Source: Paludibacteraceae bacterium (GTDB taxonomy: Bacteria > Bacteroidota > Bacteroidia > Bacteroidales > Paludibacteraceae). From it: a stretch of 64,000 nt of DNA. A program made the translations under genes and the position numbers. The stretch lies in contig JAILLP010000033.1 in assembly GCA_024693065.1 (NCBI GenBank), positions 62,001 to 126,000 on the forward strand, read 5' to 3'. Positions 23,786 through 32,876 of the stretch are shown piece after piece; position 1 is the stretch's first letter; each line of letters starts with the position of its first letter. The notes under the pieces were generated by a model that worked only from the letters and a program-made list of their open reading frames with translations, made no database searches and had not been told where the DNA came from.

Positions 23786-24280
23786 ATGGCGGAGGTATCA
23801 ATGCGCGGGGGGCTTGTCCTCGGCTTGATCTTGGCGGGTTGCATATACCTGACCCTTCTGTCCCCTGCCATTTCATTGTTTCTGATGATCATGATGTTCT
23901 TCTCCATCTATCGGTGTATGACGATGTATGTGGGGGATTATCGGGACAACGTGTTGGGGGGAGTTATTCCCTATGGGAAGTCGTTCCATTTGTGCGTGTT
24001 TATGTCGTTCTTCGCATCGACGATCGTGGCGGTCGCCATCTTTATCTACTGCAGGTGGCTCGATCCTGACGGTTTTTCCCAAGCGGTGCACGTTTCTTCC
24101 CAGTATTGGGCGAAGCACGCCGCGACGGAGGATCAGGTGGCCGTGGCGGAAGAGATGAAGAACACGTCCGCGGCGGATATGGCATTCTCTTCCATTTGGC
24201 TCTTCTCGATCTTGGGGTGCCTCATCTCGCTCATCGCTTCCGCCTCCATTGTTAGAAAAAATAAAAAAAATAATAGTTGA
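23786..24280 (+). CDS. DUF4199 family membrane protein
   Basis: 164 residues from ATG 23786 (an in-frame TTG at 23765 is possible). Four hydrophobic segments (GLVLGLILAGCIYLTLL, AISLFLMIMMFFSIY, LCVFMSFFASTIVAVAIFIY, FSSIWLFSILGCLISLIAS) with a GKSFHLCVFMS loop fit DUF4199, which in Bacteroidales usually sits directly upstream of a lipid-phosphate glycosyltransferase, as here. Function is unknown. Confidence 0.82.
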   Translation: MAEVSMRGGLVLGLILAGCIYLTLLSPAISLFLMIMMFFSIYRCMTMYVGDYRDNVLGGVIPYGKSFHLCVFMSFFASTIVAVAIFIYCRWLDPDGFSQAVHVSSQYWAKHAATEDQVAVAEEMKNTSAADMAFSSIWLFSILGCLISLIASASIVRKNKKNNS

Positions 24281-24285
24281 AAGAT

Positions 24286-25245
24286 ATGGACATTTCAGTT
24301 GTTGTCCCTTTGTACAATGAGGAGGAGTCTCTCCCTGAGCTTTTCGCATGGATCAAGCGTGTGATGGAGGCTCATCAATTTACTTATGAAGTGATTTTTG
24401 TGAATGACGGAAGTTCAGACTCGTCTTGGCAAATCATAGAGAATCTGGCGAAGGAGAACCCTACGGTGAAGGGCATTTCGTTCCGCCGCAACTATGGCAA
24501 GTCGGCCGCACTCTACTGCGGTTTCGACCGCGCGCAGGGTGATGTGGTCATCACGATGGATGCCGACCTGCAGGATAGTCCCGACGAGATTCCTGAACTC
24601 TACCGCATGGTGAAGGAGGATGGATATGACTTGGTGTCCGGTTGGAAGAAAAAAAGATACGACTCCAAGCTCGCCAAGAACCTGCCGTCTAAGTTGTTCA
24701 ATGCAACCACACGTCTCATTTCGGGTATCAAGTTGCATGACTTCAACTGCGGACTGAAGGCCTACCGTAAGAATGTGGTGAAGAGCATCGAAGTCTATGG
24801 CGAGATGCACCGCTACGTGCCTTATTTGGCCAAGAACGCGGGCTTCAAGAAAATAGGCGAGAAGGTGGTTATCCATCAAGCCCGCAAATATGGGTCCACC
24901 AAGTTCGGTTTGAACCGTTTTGTGAATGGTTACTTGGATCTTCTCACCCTGTGGTTCCTATCCACTTTCGGGAAAAAACCGATGCACTTCTTCGGGGTGG
25001 TGGGCTCCCTGATGTTCCTGATCGGTTTTGTCTCCGTCTGCTTTGTTGGCGGTAACAAGCTCTCCCATATCTTGGAAGGCACGAGCGCTCCGTTGGTGGC
25101 GAACAACCCCTATTTCTATTTGGCGCTTACCACCATGATCATCGGTACGCAGCTCTTCCTGTGTGGATTCTTGGGCGAGATGATCGCGCGTTCCTCTTCG
25201 GAGCGCAATGATTATAAATTGGATAGTACTATAAACTTAGATTGA
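24286..25245 (+). CDS. GT2 glycosyltransferase, polyprenyl-phosphate type
   Basis: 319 residues from ATG 24286. The GT-A domain has VVVPLYNEEESLPEL, FVNDGSSDSSW, MDADLQDSPDEIPEL (DxD) and a GWKKKRYDSKLAKNLPSKLFN loop typical of DPM1/ArnC-like enzymes. Two C-terminal membrane helices follow (MHFFGVVGSLMFLIGFVSVCF, FYLALTTMIIGTQLFLCGFLG). It should load a sugar onto undecaprenyl phosphate at the inner membrane for later transfer to envelope glycans. It is the second gene of a six-gene operon. Confidence 0.92.
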   Translation: MDISVVVPLYNEEESLPELFAWIKRVMEAHQFTYEVIFVNDGSSDSSWQIIENLAKENPTVKGISFRRNYGKSAALYCGFDRAQGDVVITMDADLQDSPDEIPELYRMVKEDGYDLVSGWKKKRYDSKLAKNLPSKLFNATTRLISGIKLHDFNCGLKAYRKNVVKSIEVYGEMHRYVPYLAKNAGFKKIGEKVVIHQARKYGSTKFGLNRFVNGYLDLLTLWFLSTFGKKPMHFFGVVGSLMFLIGFVSVCFVGGNKLSHILEGTSAPLVANNPYFYLALTTMIIGTQLFLCGFLGEMIARSSSERNDYKLDSTINLD

Positions 25246-25252
25246 TATCGAT

Positions 25253-25777
25253 ATGATGAATTTCTTGTTGGAAATAGCTAAGATCACGATTCCGGGTATC
25301 CTTGTGTTGCTGGCCGCCTATTATGTGTTGCGCGACCTGCTGCGGAATGCGGAGCGTACCCGTTTCTATGAGATGAAGAAGGAGTCGGCGAAGGCGTTGA
25401 CCCCAGTGAAGCTGACCGCTTACGAGCGTCTCGCTTTGTTCTTGGAGCGCATGAAGCCCGAGTCTCTGCTGATACGGACTCAGTTGTCTAACATGACGGT
25501 GCATGAGCTGCATATCGCTCTGCTCAACACGATCCGCGAGGAGTTCGAGCACAATGTCACGCAACAGATCTATGTGGGCAATGACGTATGGTTGTTGACC
25601 CGTAATGCGAAGGATAGCCTGATCCAATTGATTAATTCGATCGCCTCGGATATGCCGGATGATTTGCCTGCCTTGGAGTTGTCCAAGATGGTCATTGAAC
25701 GTTATAATTCGGTGGAGGAGACTCCTATCGACTTGGCGTTGAGCGCATTGAAGAGTGAAGTTAAATCGTTTAAGTGA
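25253..25777 (+). CDS. Conserved membrane-anchored protein, function unknown
   Basis: 174 residues. One N-terminal membrane helix (ITIPGILVLLAAYYVL) is followed by a helical cytoplasmic domain (LTAYERLALFLERMKPESLLIRTQLSNMTVHELHIALLNTIREEFEHNVTQQIYV, SLIQLINSIASDMPDD). I do not recognise a named family; proteins of this type are common in Bacteroidales. It lies in the operon between the glycosyltransferase and the nitroreductase. Confidence 0.8.
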   Translation: MMNFLLEIAKITIPGILVLLAAYYVLRDLLRNAERTRFYEMKKESAKALTPVKLTAYERLALFLERMKPESLLIRTQLSNMTVHELHIALLNTIREEFEHNVTQQIYVGNDVWLLTRNAKDSLIQLINSIASDMPDDLPALELSKMVIERYNSVEETPIDLALSALKSEVKSFK

Positions 25778-25782
25778 TTGAT

Positions 25783-26292
25783 ATGGATTTTCTGAAATTG
25801 TCAGAATCGCGTTATTCAGTGCGTGGCTATCAGTCCCGTCCTGTGCCGGACGAGCTGTTGGATAAGGTCCTAGCGTCCGCCCGTTTGGCGCCTTCCGCCG
25901 TCAATAAACAGCCGTGGAAGTTCGTCGTCGTGCGGAGCGAAGAGGCGAAGAATCGTTTGAGGGCATGCTACGATAGGGAGTGGTTCGCGACCGCGCCCGT
26001 TTACATCGTCGTGTGTGGTGACCATTCGGCTTCATGGAAGCGTCCCTCTGACGGGAAGGACCATTGTGACATCGATGTGGCGATCGCCACGGAGCATATC
26101 ACTTTGTCTGCTGCCTCTTTGGGGTTGGGTACATGCTGGGTTTGCAATTTCGATGCGGTGGCGTGCAAGACGATGCTAGGCTTGCCGGAAGAGTGGGAGC
26201 CTTGCGTCATCATCCCTATCGGTTTCCCCGCGACGGAGGCGATTCCTTCGAAAAACAGAAAGGATTTGTCGGAAATAGTTTCCTATATATGA
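25783..26292 (+). CDS. Nitroreductase family FMN-dependent oxidoreductase
   Basis: 169 residues from ATG 25783 (GTG 25774 is an alternative). FMN-binding RYSVRGYQSRPVPDE (SxRxF-like), SARLAPSAVNKQPWKFVVV and AAASLGLGTCWVCNF define the fold; the short length fits small NAD(P)H oxidoreductases of this family. It overlaps the following lipoprotein gene by 4 bases. The physiological substrate is unknown. Confidence 0.92.
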   Translation: MDFLKLSESRYSVRGYQSRPVPDELLDKVLASARLAPSAVNKQPWKFVVVRSEEAKNRLRACYDREWFATAPVYIVVCGDHSASWKRPSDGKDHCDIDVAIATEHITLSAASLGLGTCWVCNFDAVACKTMLGLPEEWEPCVIIPIGFPATEAIPSKNRKDLSEIVSYI

Positions 26293-26957
26293 AGAAAATC
26301 GGGTTGAGATTATCGTTTGTCTTATGGATTGTGGCGGGTGCTGCGTTATTGTCGTTGCCGGCCTGCAAGAATGACCATTGCGATGAGTTGATGTATGCGC
26401 CGACGACGCTATTGTTCTATTCCGAAATGGACACTTCCGTCTCTGTTGATCCGGTGTTGTTGGTGTTGAAGGGGGTGGAATCCGACTCTGTTATGAACTG
26501 CAGCAAGCAGTCTTCCGTTCAGCTTCGACTCGACAATCGCACGGAGCGTTGTATGTATTCATGTGCGGTGGTGACCGACCATTCGGCATATGACTTTCTC
26601 TATGCGGGCTCGTCCGTGCGGTTGACGGGGGAGGGGGTGGACTTGGAGTTCCCTTCTTATACGCTTGATGAGGCGACGGGTGTTATCACGTTTGAGGGTT
26701 CCGACGAGGTCCGTTTGATGCGTTGGTCGGAGGACGACACTACCTTCGTGGTGTCACGTCCCGAGGTCGACACGCTGGTCTTTGACTACACGAACACGGT
26801 AGAGTTCGTCTCTGCCGAGTGCGGGTGTTTCGTCTCCCATGTTTTGAAGAACGTTAAATTCCTCCATAATGGTATCGGAACGGTATCTGTTGTGGATTCC
26901 ACAGTAACTAATTTAAGCGATGCGAAGAACGTCAAGATATATTTGGAGAATTATTAG
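26289..26957 (+). CDS. Lipoprotein, probable DUF6452 family
   Basis: 222 residues from ATG 26289. The signal peptide ends in the lipobox LPAC (Cys26), so it should be lipid-anchored. The mature part (CKNDHCDELMYAPTTLLFYSEMDTSVSVDPVLLVLKGVESDSV) has the shape of DUF6452 proteins, and the following gene looks like DUF6048, its usual partner. The two genes overlap by 38 bases in different frames. Confidence 0.7.
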   Translation: MKKIGLRLSFVLWIVAGAALLSLPACKNDHCDELMYAPTTLLFYSEMDTSVSVDPVLLVLKGVESDSVMNCSKQSSVQLRLDNRTERCMYSCAVVTDHSAYDFLYAGSSVRLTGEGVDLEFPSYTLDEATGVITFEGSDEVRLMRWSEDDTTFVVSRPEVDTLVFDYTNTVEFVSAECGCFVSHVLKNVKFLHNGIGTVSVVDSTVTNLSDAKNVKIYLENY

Positions 26958-27702
26958 TGCTTGCGTATTGTTGTTTTTCTCCCTTTCCGCATACTCGGAG
27001 GAGGGCTCAGAAAAGTCCAGAAAGGCCTCCGCGAAGCCGCAGACGGTCTTGTACGGTTGCTATGTGGATGTAGATGTCATGGATCCTATTCTCCATGTCT
27101 TCGACAATTCACGGAATGGGTTAGACGCTAGTCTGGAGGTGGACCTCTTCCATCGCCTTTATCCTTCTTTTGTGCTCGGTTATCAAAGCCATGATGCCAG
27201 TGGCAAGTACGATTATCCTATACCTGCGGAGAATGCGTGTTATAAGGTGGATGGACTCTATTTCAAGGTGGGCCTCTCCATAAATGTGTGGAAAAAGGAT
27301 TATTACAGGAAATTGAATCCTATTTCATATGTTGGATTGAACTTCGGTTGCTCTCCGAATTTTAGTGCGGAGGTTAGTGGTTACCCGATAGACAATGGTT
27401 TCTGGGGGGCGGACGGACAAACCGACAACACCTTCTCGTATCAAGGGAAGAACAAGGCCCGTTGGGGAGAGGTGTTCCTAGGCATGAAAGCTCCGATTGT
27501 AGGCCATTTCTGTCTCGGCGTGGAGGTGATGTTCAAGACATTGCTCCATACGGAGGTCAAGGAAGCGACCTCTTGTAGGATCCATCATTCCTACGCTCCT
27601 GGCTTTGGTAGCGAGAAGAATGGCAAATGGGGCTTCCGTTACAATCTCAGCTATTATTTTTCTTTCTATCGGGGTTCGGTGGCTGATGATGAGATGTATT
27701 GA
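26920..27702 (+). CDS. Outer-membrane beta-barrel, probable DUF6048 family
   Basis: 260 residues. The signal-like N-terminus (IISACVLLFFSLSAYS) is followed by beta-strand-rich sequence (GLDASLEVDLFHRLYPSFVLGYQSH, YFKVGLSINVWKKDYYRKLNPISYVGLNFG, WGFRYNLSYYFSFYRG) as in an outer-membrane barrel. Its start lies within the upstream lipoprotein gene, and the pair probably forms one envelope complex. Last gene of the 23786-27702 operon. Confidence 0.72.
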   Translation: MRRTSRYIWRIISACVLLFFSLSAYSEEGSEKSRKASAKPQTVLYGCYVDVDVMDPILHVFDNSRNGLDASLEVDLFHRLYPSFVLGYQSHDASGKYDYPIPAENACYKVDGLYFKVGLSINVWKKDYYRKLNPISYVGLNFGCSPNFSAEVSGYPIDNGFWGADGQTDNTFSYQGKNKARWGEVFLGMKAPIVGHFCLGVEVMFKTLLHTEVKEATSCRIHHSYAPGFGSEKNGKWGFRYNLSYYFSFYRGSVADDEMY

Positions 27703-27719
27703 ATCAACGTAGAGTAGGG

Positions 27720-27917
27720 GAGAACTATTGTGATATTAACATGGCTGAAGGCATAGGCCTTAGGAAAAAGAATTTTAAGTTTGGCTCTAGGCTTGGCCAG
27801 CCATCGATATTAGCGATGTGAAAAGCAGTTCCCCCGTCAGAAGAGGGATCAAATGGCACCTCCTAAGGTGTGTATTACTTATATCAGATCTATTGGAGAC
27901 TTCGGTCTCCTTTTTTT
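27720..27917 (+). ncRNA. Candidate small RNA with intrinsic terminator
   Basis: About 190 bases after the last operon gene contain no open frame but have strong pairing: ATGGCTG ... CAGCCAT, ATCG-ATATTAG-CGAT, CACCT-CCTA-AGGTG and CCTTAGG ... CCTAAGG. They end in GGAGAC-TTCG-GTCTCC followed by seven T (27895-27917). Size would suit a 6S-type RNA, but no 6S-specific signature was identified, so this is only a candidate. It could also be the long 3' UTR of the operon. Confidence 0.45.
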
Positions 27918-27949
27918 GTCTTTCAGGTATCGCTTCCTTCCATTTAACA

Positions 27950-27997
27950 AGTCAGTCGATGGATGCGGGGACTAGCCCTGGCATCCATCGACTGACT
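27950..27997. repeat. 17-bp perfect hairpin between convergent genes
   Basis: AGTCAGTCGATGGATGC and its exact reverse complement are separated by a 14-base loop that itself can pair GGG with CCC. It lies between the terminated RNA and the end of the BspA-like gene. There is no T-run on either side, so it is not a plain intrinsic terminator. Further 3' (28001-28060) are weaker repeats (CAACAT ... ATGTTG). Confidence 0.8.
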
Positions 27998-28067
27998 CAA
28001 TTGTCCCTCATTTAAGGGCAACATTTTTCTGCCCCTAAAAAGGGATGTTGTAAAATTGCCTAACAGA

Positions 28068-31000
28068 TTAGTCTACAATAACCAATTTCGAACGTGCACC
28101 TGTCTTTATGACATAAACGCCTTTTGGAACAGTTATTTCTGTGCGTACTGCGGTGGCTGGCTGACGAATAATGAACTGCCCCGCAATATTGAACACATAT
28201 ACATCCTCTGTCGCACTTTCCACAATAATAGCCTCTTTCGCACCATAAATCATTTTGTCGTCAAGGTCAGACTTGACGGACTGTATGCCAGTGGAAAGAG
28301 GAGAGAATAATGCCTTGTATTTCTTTGCCTCAGACACAATCACAGTGCGCACACTGTCTGTGTATCCATCCTCCCATTTGATGAATTTATAACCAGTTTT
28401 CGGGTGTGCTATAAGAAGAGCCTCATCATTCTCCAAATAAGTGCCGGCATAGATGACGCTTCCTCTCTCTTCATTGTCTGGATCAGCCTCAATCGTAATC
28501 ATCGGAGCTCCCCATACAATCTTAGACTGAGAAGACGCCCATCCGTCATCCCATCCGGACGGTTTCTCTTCTGCTTGACAATAAATAGCACCAGACTGTG
28601 CCGGCGCACTTCTCATATTCCTAGGTCTCCCATAGTTTATGTTCATCATCAAATTATCACAACGGTAGAACACCCCACATCCCATAGAAGTGACAGAACT
28701 AGGGATTGTGGCAGACGTTAGACTATCACAAGCTTCAAACGCAAAGTCTCCAATTGATGTGACTGAATTAGGGATAACGATTGACTTTAAACCAGTACAC
28801 TCAAGGAATGCGTATGACTTGATCCGTTCAATTGAATTAGGAAGAGTGATGGATGATAGGCTAGGACAATATGCGAAAGCCTCCTCTTCAATGGTCGTTA
28901 CTCCAGTAGGAATGGTGACAGATGACAGCTTCCCGCAATCTCGGAATGTGCAACTGCTGATAGTCGTAAGAGAATCAGAGAGGGTGACGGATGTAAGGCT
29001 GTCATTATTAGACAAAATGTGTACACCAATGGAAGTGACAGAATTAGGCATCTCGAACGATGTTAACCCTGTAGTGCAAAATGCATATTCGTCAATCTCC
29101 GTGACAGACGACGGTATGTCAATTGAAGTGAGTTTTTTGCATCCATGAAATGCATTCTGAGGAATCTTTGTTATCGAATTAGGGATTGTGACAGACGTTA
29201 GACTGGTACAGTTGTCAAATACCCCTCTGTCCCCATATGCCATTTTGCCTTCAAGACTACCATACGCAACGCCGCCCCTTTCATCTCCAAGAGATGTGAC
29301 TGAATTAGGGATTACCACACTCTTCAGATTGGTGCAATTATAGAATGAACCCATCGCGATATATGTGACAGAATCAGGAATGACTATGGATACCATTTCT
29401 TTACAATTCATAAACGCCAACATGTTAATCCTCGTGACTGAATCAGGTATGATGACATTCGCATCTTCTCCAACATAGCGCGCTATTTTCTTATTCCCCT
29501 CGTCGGAATAGATGAAGTCGCCGATTTGGCTTTTCCCTTTAAAGTCGGCTCCCCACGGACAATGGTCTAGCTCTCCATTATATATGACTACGTCCACTCC
29601 TTTGAATGCGTCACTTTTTATCTCTGTTACTGAATCAGGAACTACCCACACTTTTTTCTTAGATCCGGAATTGTAAAATGCGTACAACCCAATCGTATCA
29701 ATTGATTGAGGTATTTCCAGTTCTGTTATATTCGTACATTTCTGAAAAGCGCCATCTCCAATCGTAGTTAGCGAATCAGACAACCTAACCTTCTCCAACT
29801 TCTCACAACCGGCGAATGCGGCAGCCTCTATTTTTTTCACACTGTCAGACATGGTGACGGATTGGATGGATAGGTTATTGTTAAATGCTCTTTTCCCGAT
29901 TGTAACAACCGTCTCAGGGATCGTAACATCACTTTCCGTTCCAATGTACAATACCAACTTCGTCTTCGTCTCGTCCTCAAAGATGAAATCACCCTCTACA
30001 ACTTCCGCATGGTAGCGTTTCACAGCTCCCCATGTACGCATATCTTCCGCTCCATCGCCTTCGTATATGAGCACATTCACTCCGCTGAAGGCATCGTCGC
30101 CAATCGTATCAACAGAACTAGGGATATAAAGAGTGTTCAATCCTTTGTCATTCAAAAAGACGCCTTTCCCCAACGAGTTGACACTATTCGGAACGATCAC
30201 GGATGTTAAACTCGTGCAATTAAAGAACAAGCTGTCTTCAAGAACCTTCACGGAATCAGGTATCTGAACGGATGTCAGCCCTGCGCAGCCACTAAAGGCA
30301 TTTTTACCCATGCTTACAATCGAAGCTGGCAACGCAATGGATGTTAGGCTGTCACAACCGCTAAAAGCATTCTCTCCAATATTAGTAATCGTGTTAGGGA
30401 TGGAAATGGAAGCCAATCGTTTGCAATCCTTGAACGTGCACGATCCGATAGCGGTGATAGAAGACGGTATGACTACGGATGTCAACTCGTCATATCCCAT
30501 GAATGAGCTATCCTTAATGGCTTCCACATGATCTGGGATGACCATTCCCGTACTCGTTCCAATGTAGCCTATCAATGTCTTTTTTGTTTCATCACTATAA
30601 ACAAAATCTCCATCCACAACATCGCCTCTAATGATTCTCTTCGCACCCCATGGACCACCCTCTACAGGCCCATTGTAAATGAGTGTTCCTACATTTCCAG
30701 TTCTATATTTATCCGATTTTCCAAATGGATCATAATTGCCCAACCAAGTGACAGAATTAGGAATCTGTAAATAATTCAATTTTTCGCATCCGGCGAATGC
30801 CTCTTCTTGGATGTATGTAAGCGAGTTGGGCAAGTCGATGTGAGAAAGTTTGGCGCACCCTTCAAACGCATTTTTCTCAATTCCCTCAAGATTTTTGGGG
30901 AGATTCACCTCTTCCAAACTAATACATCCCTTAAACACGTCAGAATATATGGAAGTGAGAGACGCTGGTAACGTAATGGATTTAAGGCTCTCACAATCCT

Positions 31001-31406
31001 TAAATGCACTCCATTCAATTAAGGTGTCTCCTTCGGGGATGTTGATGGAGGTCAATGCATAGCATTCATTAAAAGCTAGAGTCTTAATCGAAGTGACCGT
31101 GTTAGGTATACGAACAGATGTTATATTCTTGCAACCTATAAAGCCCACTTCCCCTATTGAGGTAACCGTATATTTCTTTCCTTCATATTCCACCTCATTG
31201 GGAATGACTATGTCTCCATATATTTCAGTTTTGGATTTTGCTCTTATAGCTACTGTATATTCCACAGAATCAGTGATTTCATATTCGAAATCTCCCTTTT
31301 TGAATCGAACCGGTCTGTCCTCTGACATGACATGGGAGAAAGGGAAAATAAGACACCCTAGCAAAAGGAGGGCTTGGCATCTTTTTCTTGCGTTTGCATG
31401 TTTCAT
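28068..31406 (-). CDS. BspA-like leucine-rich-repeat surface protein with T9SS type A domain
   Basis: 1112 residues. A signal peptide (ALLLLGCLIFPFSHVMS) is followed by about 35 LRR_5 (Treponema pallidum/BspA-type) repeats of the form F.gC..LtsV.IPnSVtsIG..AF, interrupted by three spacers with GDFIYSDE/GDFVYSDE and VIYNG or LIYNG motifs. Near the C-terminus is a DPDNEERGSVIYAGTYLENDEALLIAHPKTGYKFIKWEDG unit (InlB/Listeria-Bacteroides-repeat-like). The last about 80 residues (VYVFNIAGQFIIRQ, EITVPKGVYVIKTGARSKLVIVD) fit a T9SS type A sorting domain. It is thus expected on the cell surface, where BspA proteins bind host or extracellular matrix ligands. Confidence 0.92.
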   Translation of the reverse strand: MKHANARKRCQALLLLGCLIFPFSHVMSEDRPVRFKKGDFEYEITDSVEYTVAIRAKSKTEIYGDIVIPNEVEYEGKKYTVTSIGEVGFIGCKNITSVRIPNTVTSIKTLAFNECYALTSINIPEGDTLIEWSAFKDCESLKSITLPASLTSIYSDVFKGCISLEEVNLPKNLEGIEKNAFEGCAKLSHIDLPNSLTYIQEEAFAGCEKLNYLQIPNSVTWLGNYDPFGKSDKYRTGNVGTLIYNGPVEGGPWGAKRIIRGDVVDGDFVYSDETKKTLIGYIGTSTGMVIPDHVEAIKDSSFMGYDELTSVVIPSSITAIGSCTFKDCKRLASISIPNTITNIGENAFSGCDSLTSIALPASIVSMGKNAFSGCAGLTSVQIPDSVKVLEDSLFFNCTSLTSVIVPNSVNSLGKGVFLNDKGLNTLYIPSSVDTIGDDAFSGVNVLIYEGDGAEDMRTWGAVKRYHAEVVEGDFIFEDETKTKLVLYIGTESDVTIPETVVTIGKRAFNNNLSIQSVTMSDSVKKIEAAAFAGCEKLEKVRLSDSLTTIGDGAFQKCTNITELEIPQSIDTIGLYAFYNSGSKKKVWVVPDSVTEIKSDAFKGVDVVIYNGELDHCPWGADFKGKSQIGDFIYSDEGNKKIARYVGEDANVIIPDSVTRINMLAFMNCKEMVSIVIPDSVTYIAMGSFYNCTNLKSVVIPNSVTSLGDERGGVAYGSLEGKMAYGDRGVFDNCTSLTSVTIPNSITKIPQNAFHGCKKLTSIDIPSSVTEIDEYAFCTTGLTSFEMPNSVTSIGVHILSNNDSLTSVTLSDSLTTISSCTFRDCGKLSSVTIPTGVTTIEEEAFAYCPSLSSITLPNSIERIKSYAFLECTGLKSIVIPNSVTSIGDFAFEACDSLTSATIPSSVTSMGCGVFYRCDNLMMNINYGRPRNMRSAPAQSGAIYCQAEEKPSGWDDGWASSQSKIVWGAPMITIEADPDNEERGSVIYAGTYLENDEALLIAHPKTGYKFIKWEDGYTDSVRTVIVSEAKKYKALFSPLSTGIQSVKSDLDDKMIYGAKEAIIVESATEDVYVFNIAGQFIIRQPATAVRTEITVPKGVYVIKTGARSKLVIVD

Positions 31407-31431
31407 GATGTATTTTTTTATAGATAATTAT

Positions 31432-31463
31432 TCAAATATAGACGATATGAGTAAAAAAAACAA
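31432..31463 (-). promoter_or_regulatory. Promoter of the BspA-like gene
   Basis: On the minus strand TTTG (31460-31463), 20 bases, TATATTTG (31432-31439), 26 bases before the ATG. The opposite strand has a TAACTTTG -7-like element at 31655-31662 for the divergent gene. No other feature is seen in the 273-base gap. Confidence 0.65.
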
Positions 31464-31679
31464 AAAAACGCTTCCTTTTTTACAGATAATAATTAAACCG
31501 AATAAATCTTTATGCTTTAAATGATGCTGAACACCAGTGAAATGGCGTGAGGGAAAGGGATTTGACTTTTCGGACGTGGACGTTTGTGGAGAATATTCGG
31601 TCCGATTGTGGAGAAAAAGCAGGGATAAATCCTCCCTCGAAATCTAAAAAATTATAACTTTGCGACAAAATTGTGAGAG

Positions 31680-32270
31680 ATGAGCGTTAGCGAAGAATAT
31701 CCACAACATCCAGTCTACGATAAGAACACGATAGAGTTCGTTACCGTGGCCGCAGAGTACTGCTCCTTCGTCGAGCGATGTGGCGGCATGGGCGAACGGG
31801 TGTTTCTGGACAAAATGGCCAAGCTATTACCTCTGCTTTATCTGAAGATGTCTTTGGTGCCCGAGTTGGACACCAGTTCCATCTCTGATTTGATCACGTA
31901 CGTGTCTGAGCGTCAATATGATGCGGTGCGTGCTCAAATACAGGCCATCGTGGGCGAACATGACGAATATCTAGAAGTTTTCCAAGAGGATATGAAGTAC
32001 AGCGACACACCGATTGTGGCTAGCATTTCGGAAAATTTGGCCGATGTGTACCAGCAATTGCGTGACATGATAGGCAATTTCCAGTCTGCTGACTTGGCCA
32101 TCATGAACGATTCGCTGATCACTTGTGTGGATGAGTTCCGCAATTATTGGGGGCAGTCCGCACTGAATGCGTTGAGGGCCATCCACAACGTTTTGTATAG
32201 TGATGAGGATTTTTCTGAAGGTGAAGAACTTGATGATGAACAGAACGAAGTAGATTTTTTCAATGACTGA
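31680..32270 (+). CDS. DUF5063 family protein
   Basis: 196 residues, acidic and mostly helical (TIEFVTVAAEYCSFVERCGGMGERVFLDKMAKLLPLLYLKMSLVPEL, GNFQSADLAIMNDSLITCVDEFRNYWGQSALNALRAIHNVLY), matching DUF5063, a Bacteroidota family that is usually next to an RNase D-like exonuclease gene, as here. Its 3' end overlaps that gene by 8 bases. Function unknown. Confidence 0.85.
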   Translation: MSVSEEYPQHPVYDKNTIEFVTVAAEYCSFVERCGGMGERVFLDKMAKLLPLLYLKMSLVPELDTSSISDLITYVSERQYDAVRAQIQAIVGEHDEYLEVFQEDMKYSDTPIVASISENLADVYQQLRDMIGNFQSADLAIMNDSLITCVDEFRNYWGQSALNALRAIHNVLYSDEDFSEGEELDDEQNEVDFFND

Positions 32271-32874
32271 GATGTTTAGACCAACGATTGAGAAGACGGA
32301 GCTGGCGCAGTTGCAACCTGCGCAGTTCGAGGGGACTATAATCGTAATCCAAAGTGAAAGGGAGGCTAAAAAGGCGGTCGCCGCTCTCATGAAAGAGAAG
32401 GTGCTGGGGTTCGATACGGAGACGAGGCCTTCATTCGCCAAGGGGAAAAGCAATGCGGTATGTTTGGTGCAGTTGTCGACAGAAAAGACGTGCTTCCTCT
32501 TCCGCCTAAAGGAAAACAATTGTTTACCTCTTCTGAAACCCATTTTCGAGGAGGAAAAAATACTGAAGATAGGCCTTTCCCTGAAGGATGATTTCCATGC
32601 CATCAGGAAACAGATGGAGTTCGAACCTGCCGGTTTCCTGGACCTCCAACCATATGTGAAGGATTTCGGGATTGAGGACAACAGTCTGTCGAAAATATAT
32701 GCGATCATTTTCAATATGCGCATCTCCAAGGCGCAGCGCCTCACCAACTGGGAGGCTGATTTCCTTACAGACAAACAGAAACACTATGCCGCATTGGACG
32801 CTTGGGCGGCACTCCGTATCTATGAGGAACTGGAGAAACGAAAAGATGATATTTCAAATCTAAACAATAAATAG
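32263..32874 (+). CDS. 3'-5' exonuclease, RNase D-like DEDDy family
   Basis: 203 residues. Exo I VLGFDTETRPSFAKG (DxE), Exo II LKIGLSLKDDFHAI (D) and Exo III KQKHYAALDAWAALRIYEEL (YxxxD, DEDDy type) are present, but not the HRDC domains of full RNase D. It probably trims RNA or DNA 3' ends. ATG 32272 is an alternative start that would avoid the overlap with the DUF5063 gene. Confidence 0.92.
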   Translation: MTEMFRPTIEKTELAQLQPAQFEGTIIVIQSEREAKKAVAALMKEKVLGFDTETRPSFAKGKSNAVCLVQLSTEKTCFLFRLKENNCLPLLKPIFEEEKILKIGLSLKDDFHAIRKQMEFEPAGFLDLQPYVKDFGIEDNSLSKIYAIIFNMRISKAQRLTNWEADFLTDKQKHYAALDAWAALRIYEELEKRKDDISNLNNK

Positions 32875-32876
32875 AC

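Noticed and set aside
28690-29148. Plus-strand open frames inside the BspA-like gene
   Set aside because: They are antisense readings of the LRR repeats (recurring VTELGI and DVRLSQ), not genes.
31432-31463. Riboswitch before the BspA-like gene
   Set aside because: Only about 26 bases lie between the promoter and the ATG, too short for an aptamer.
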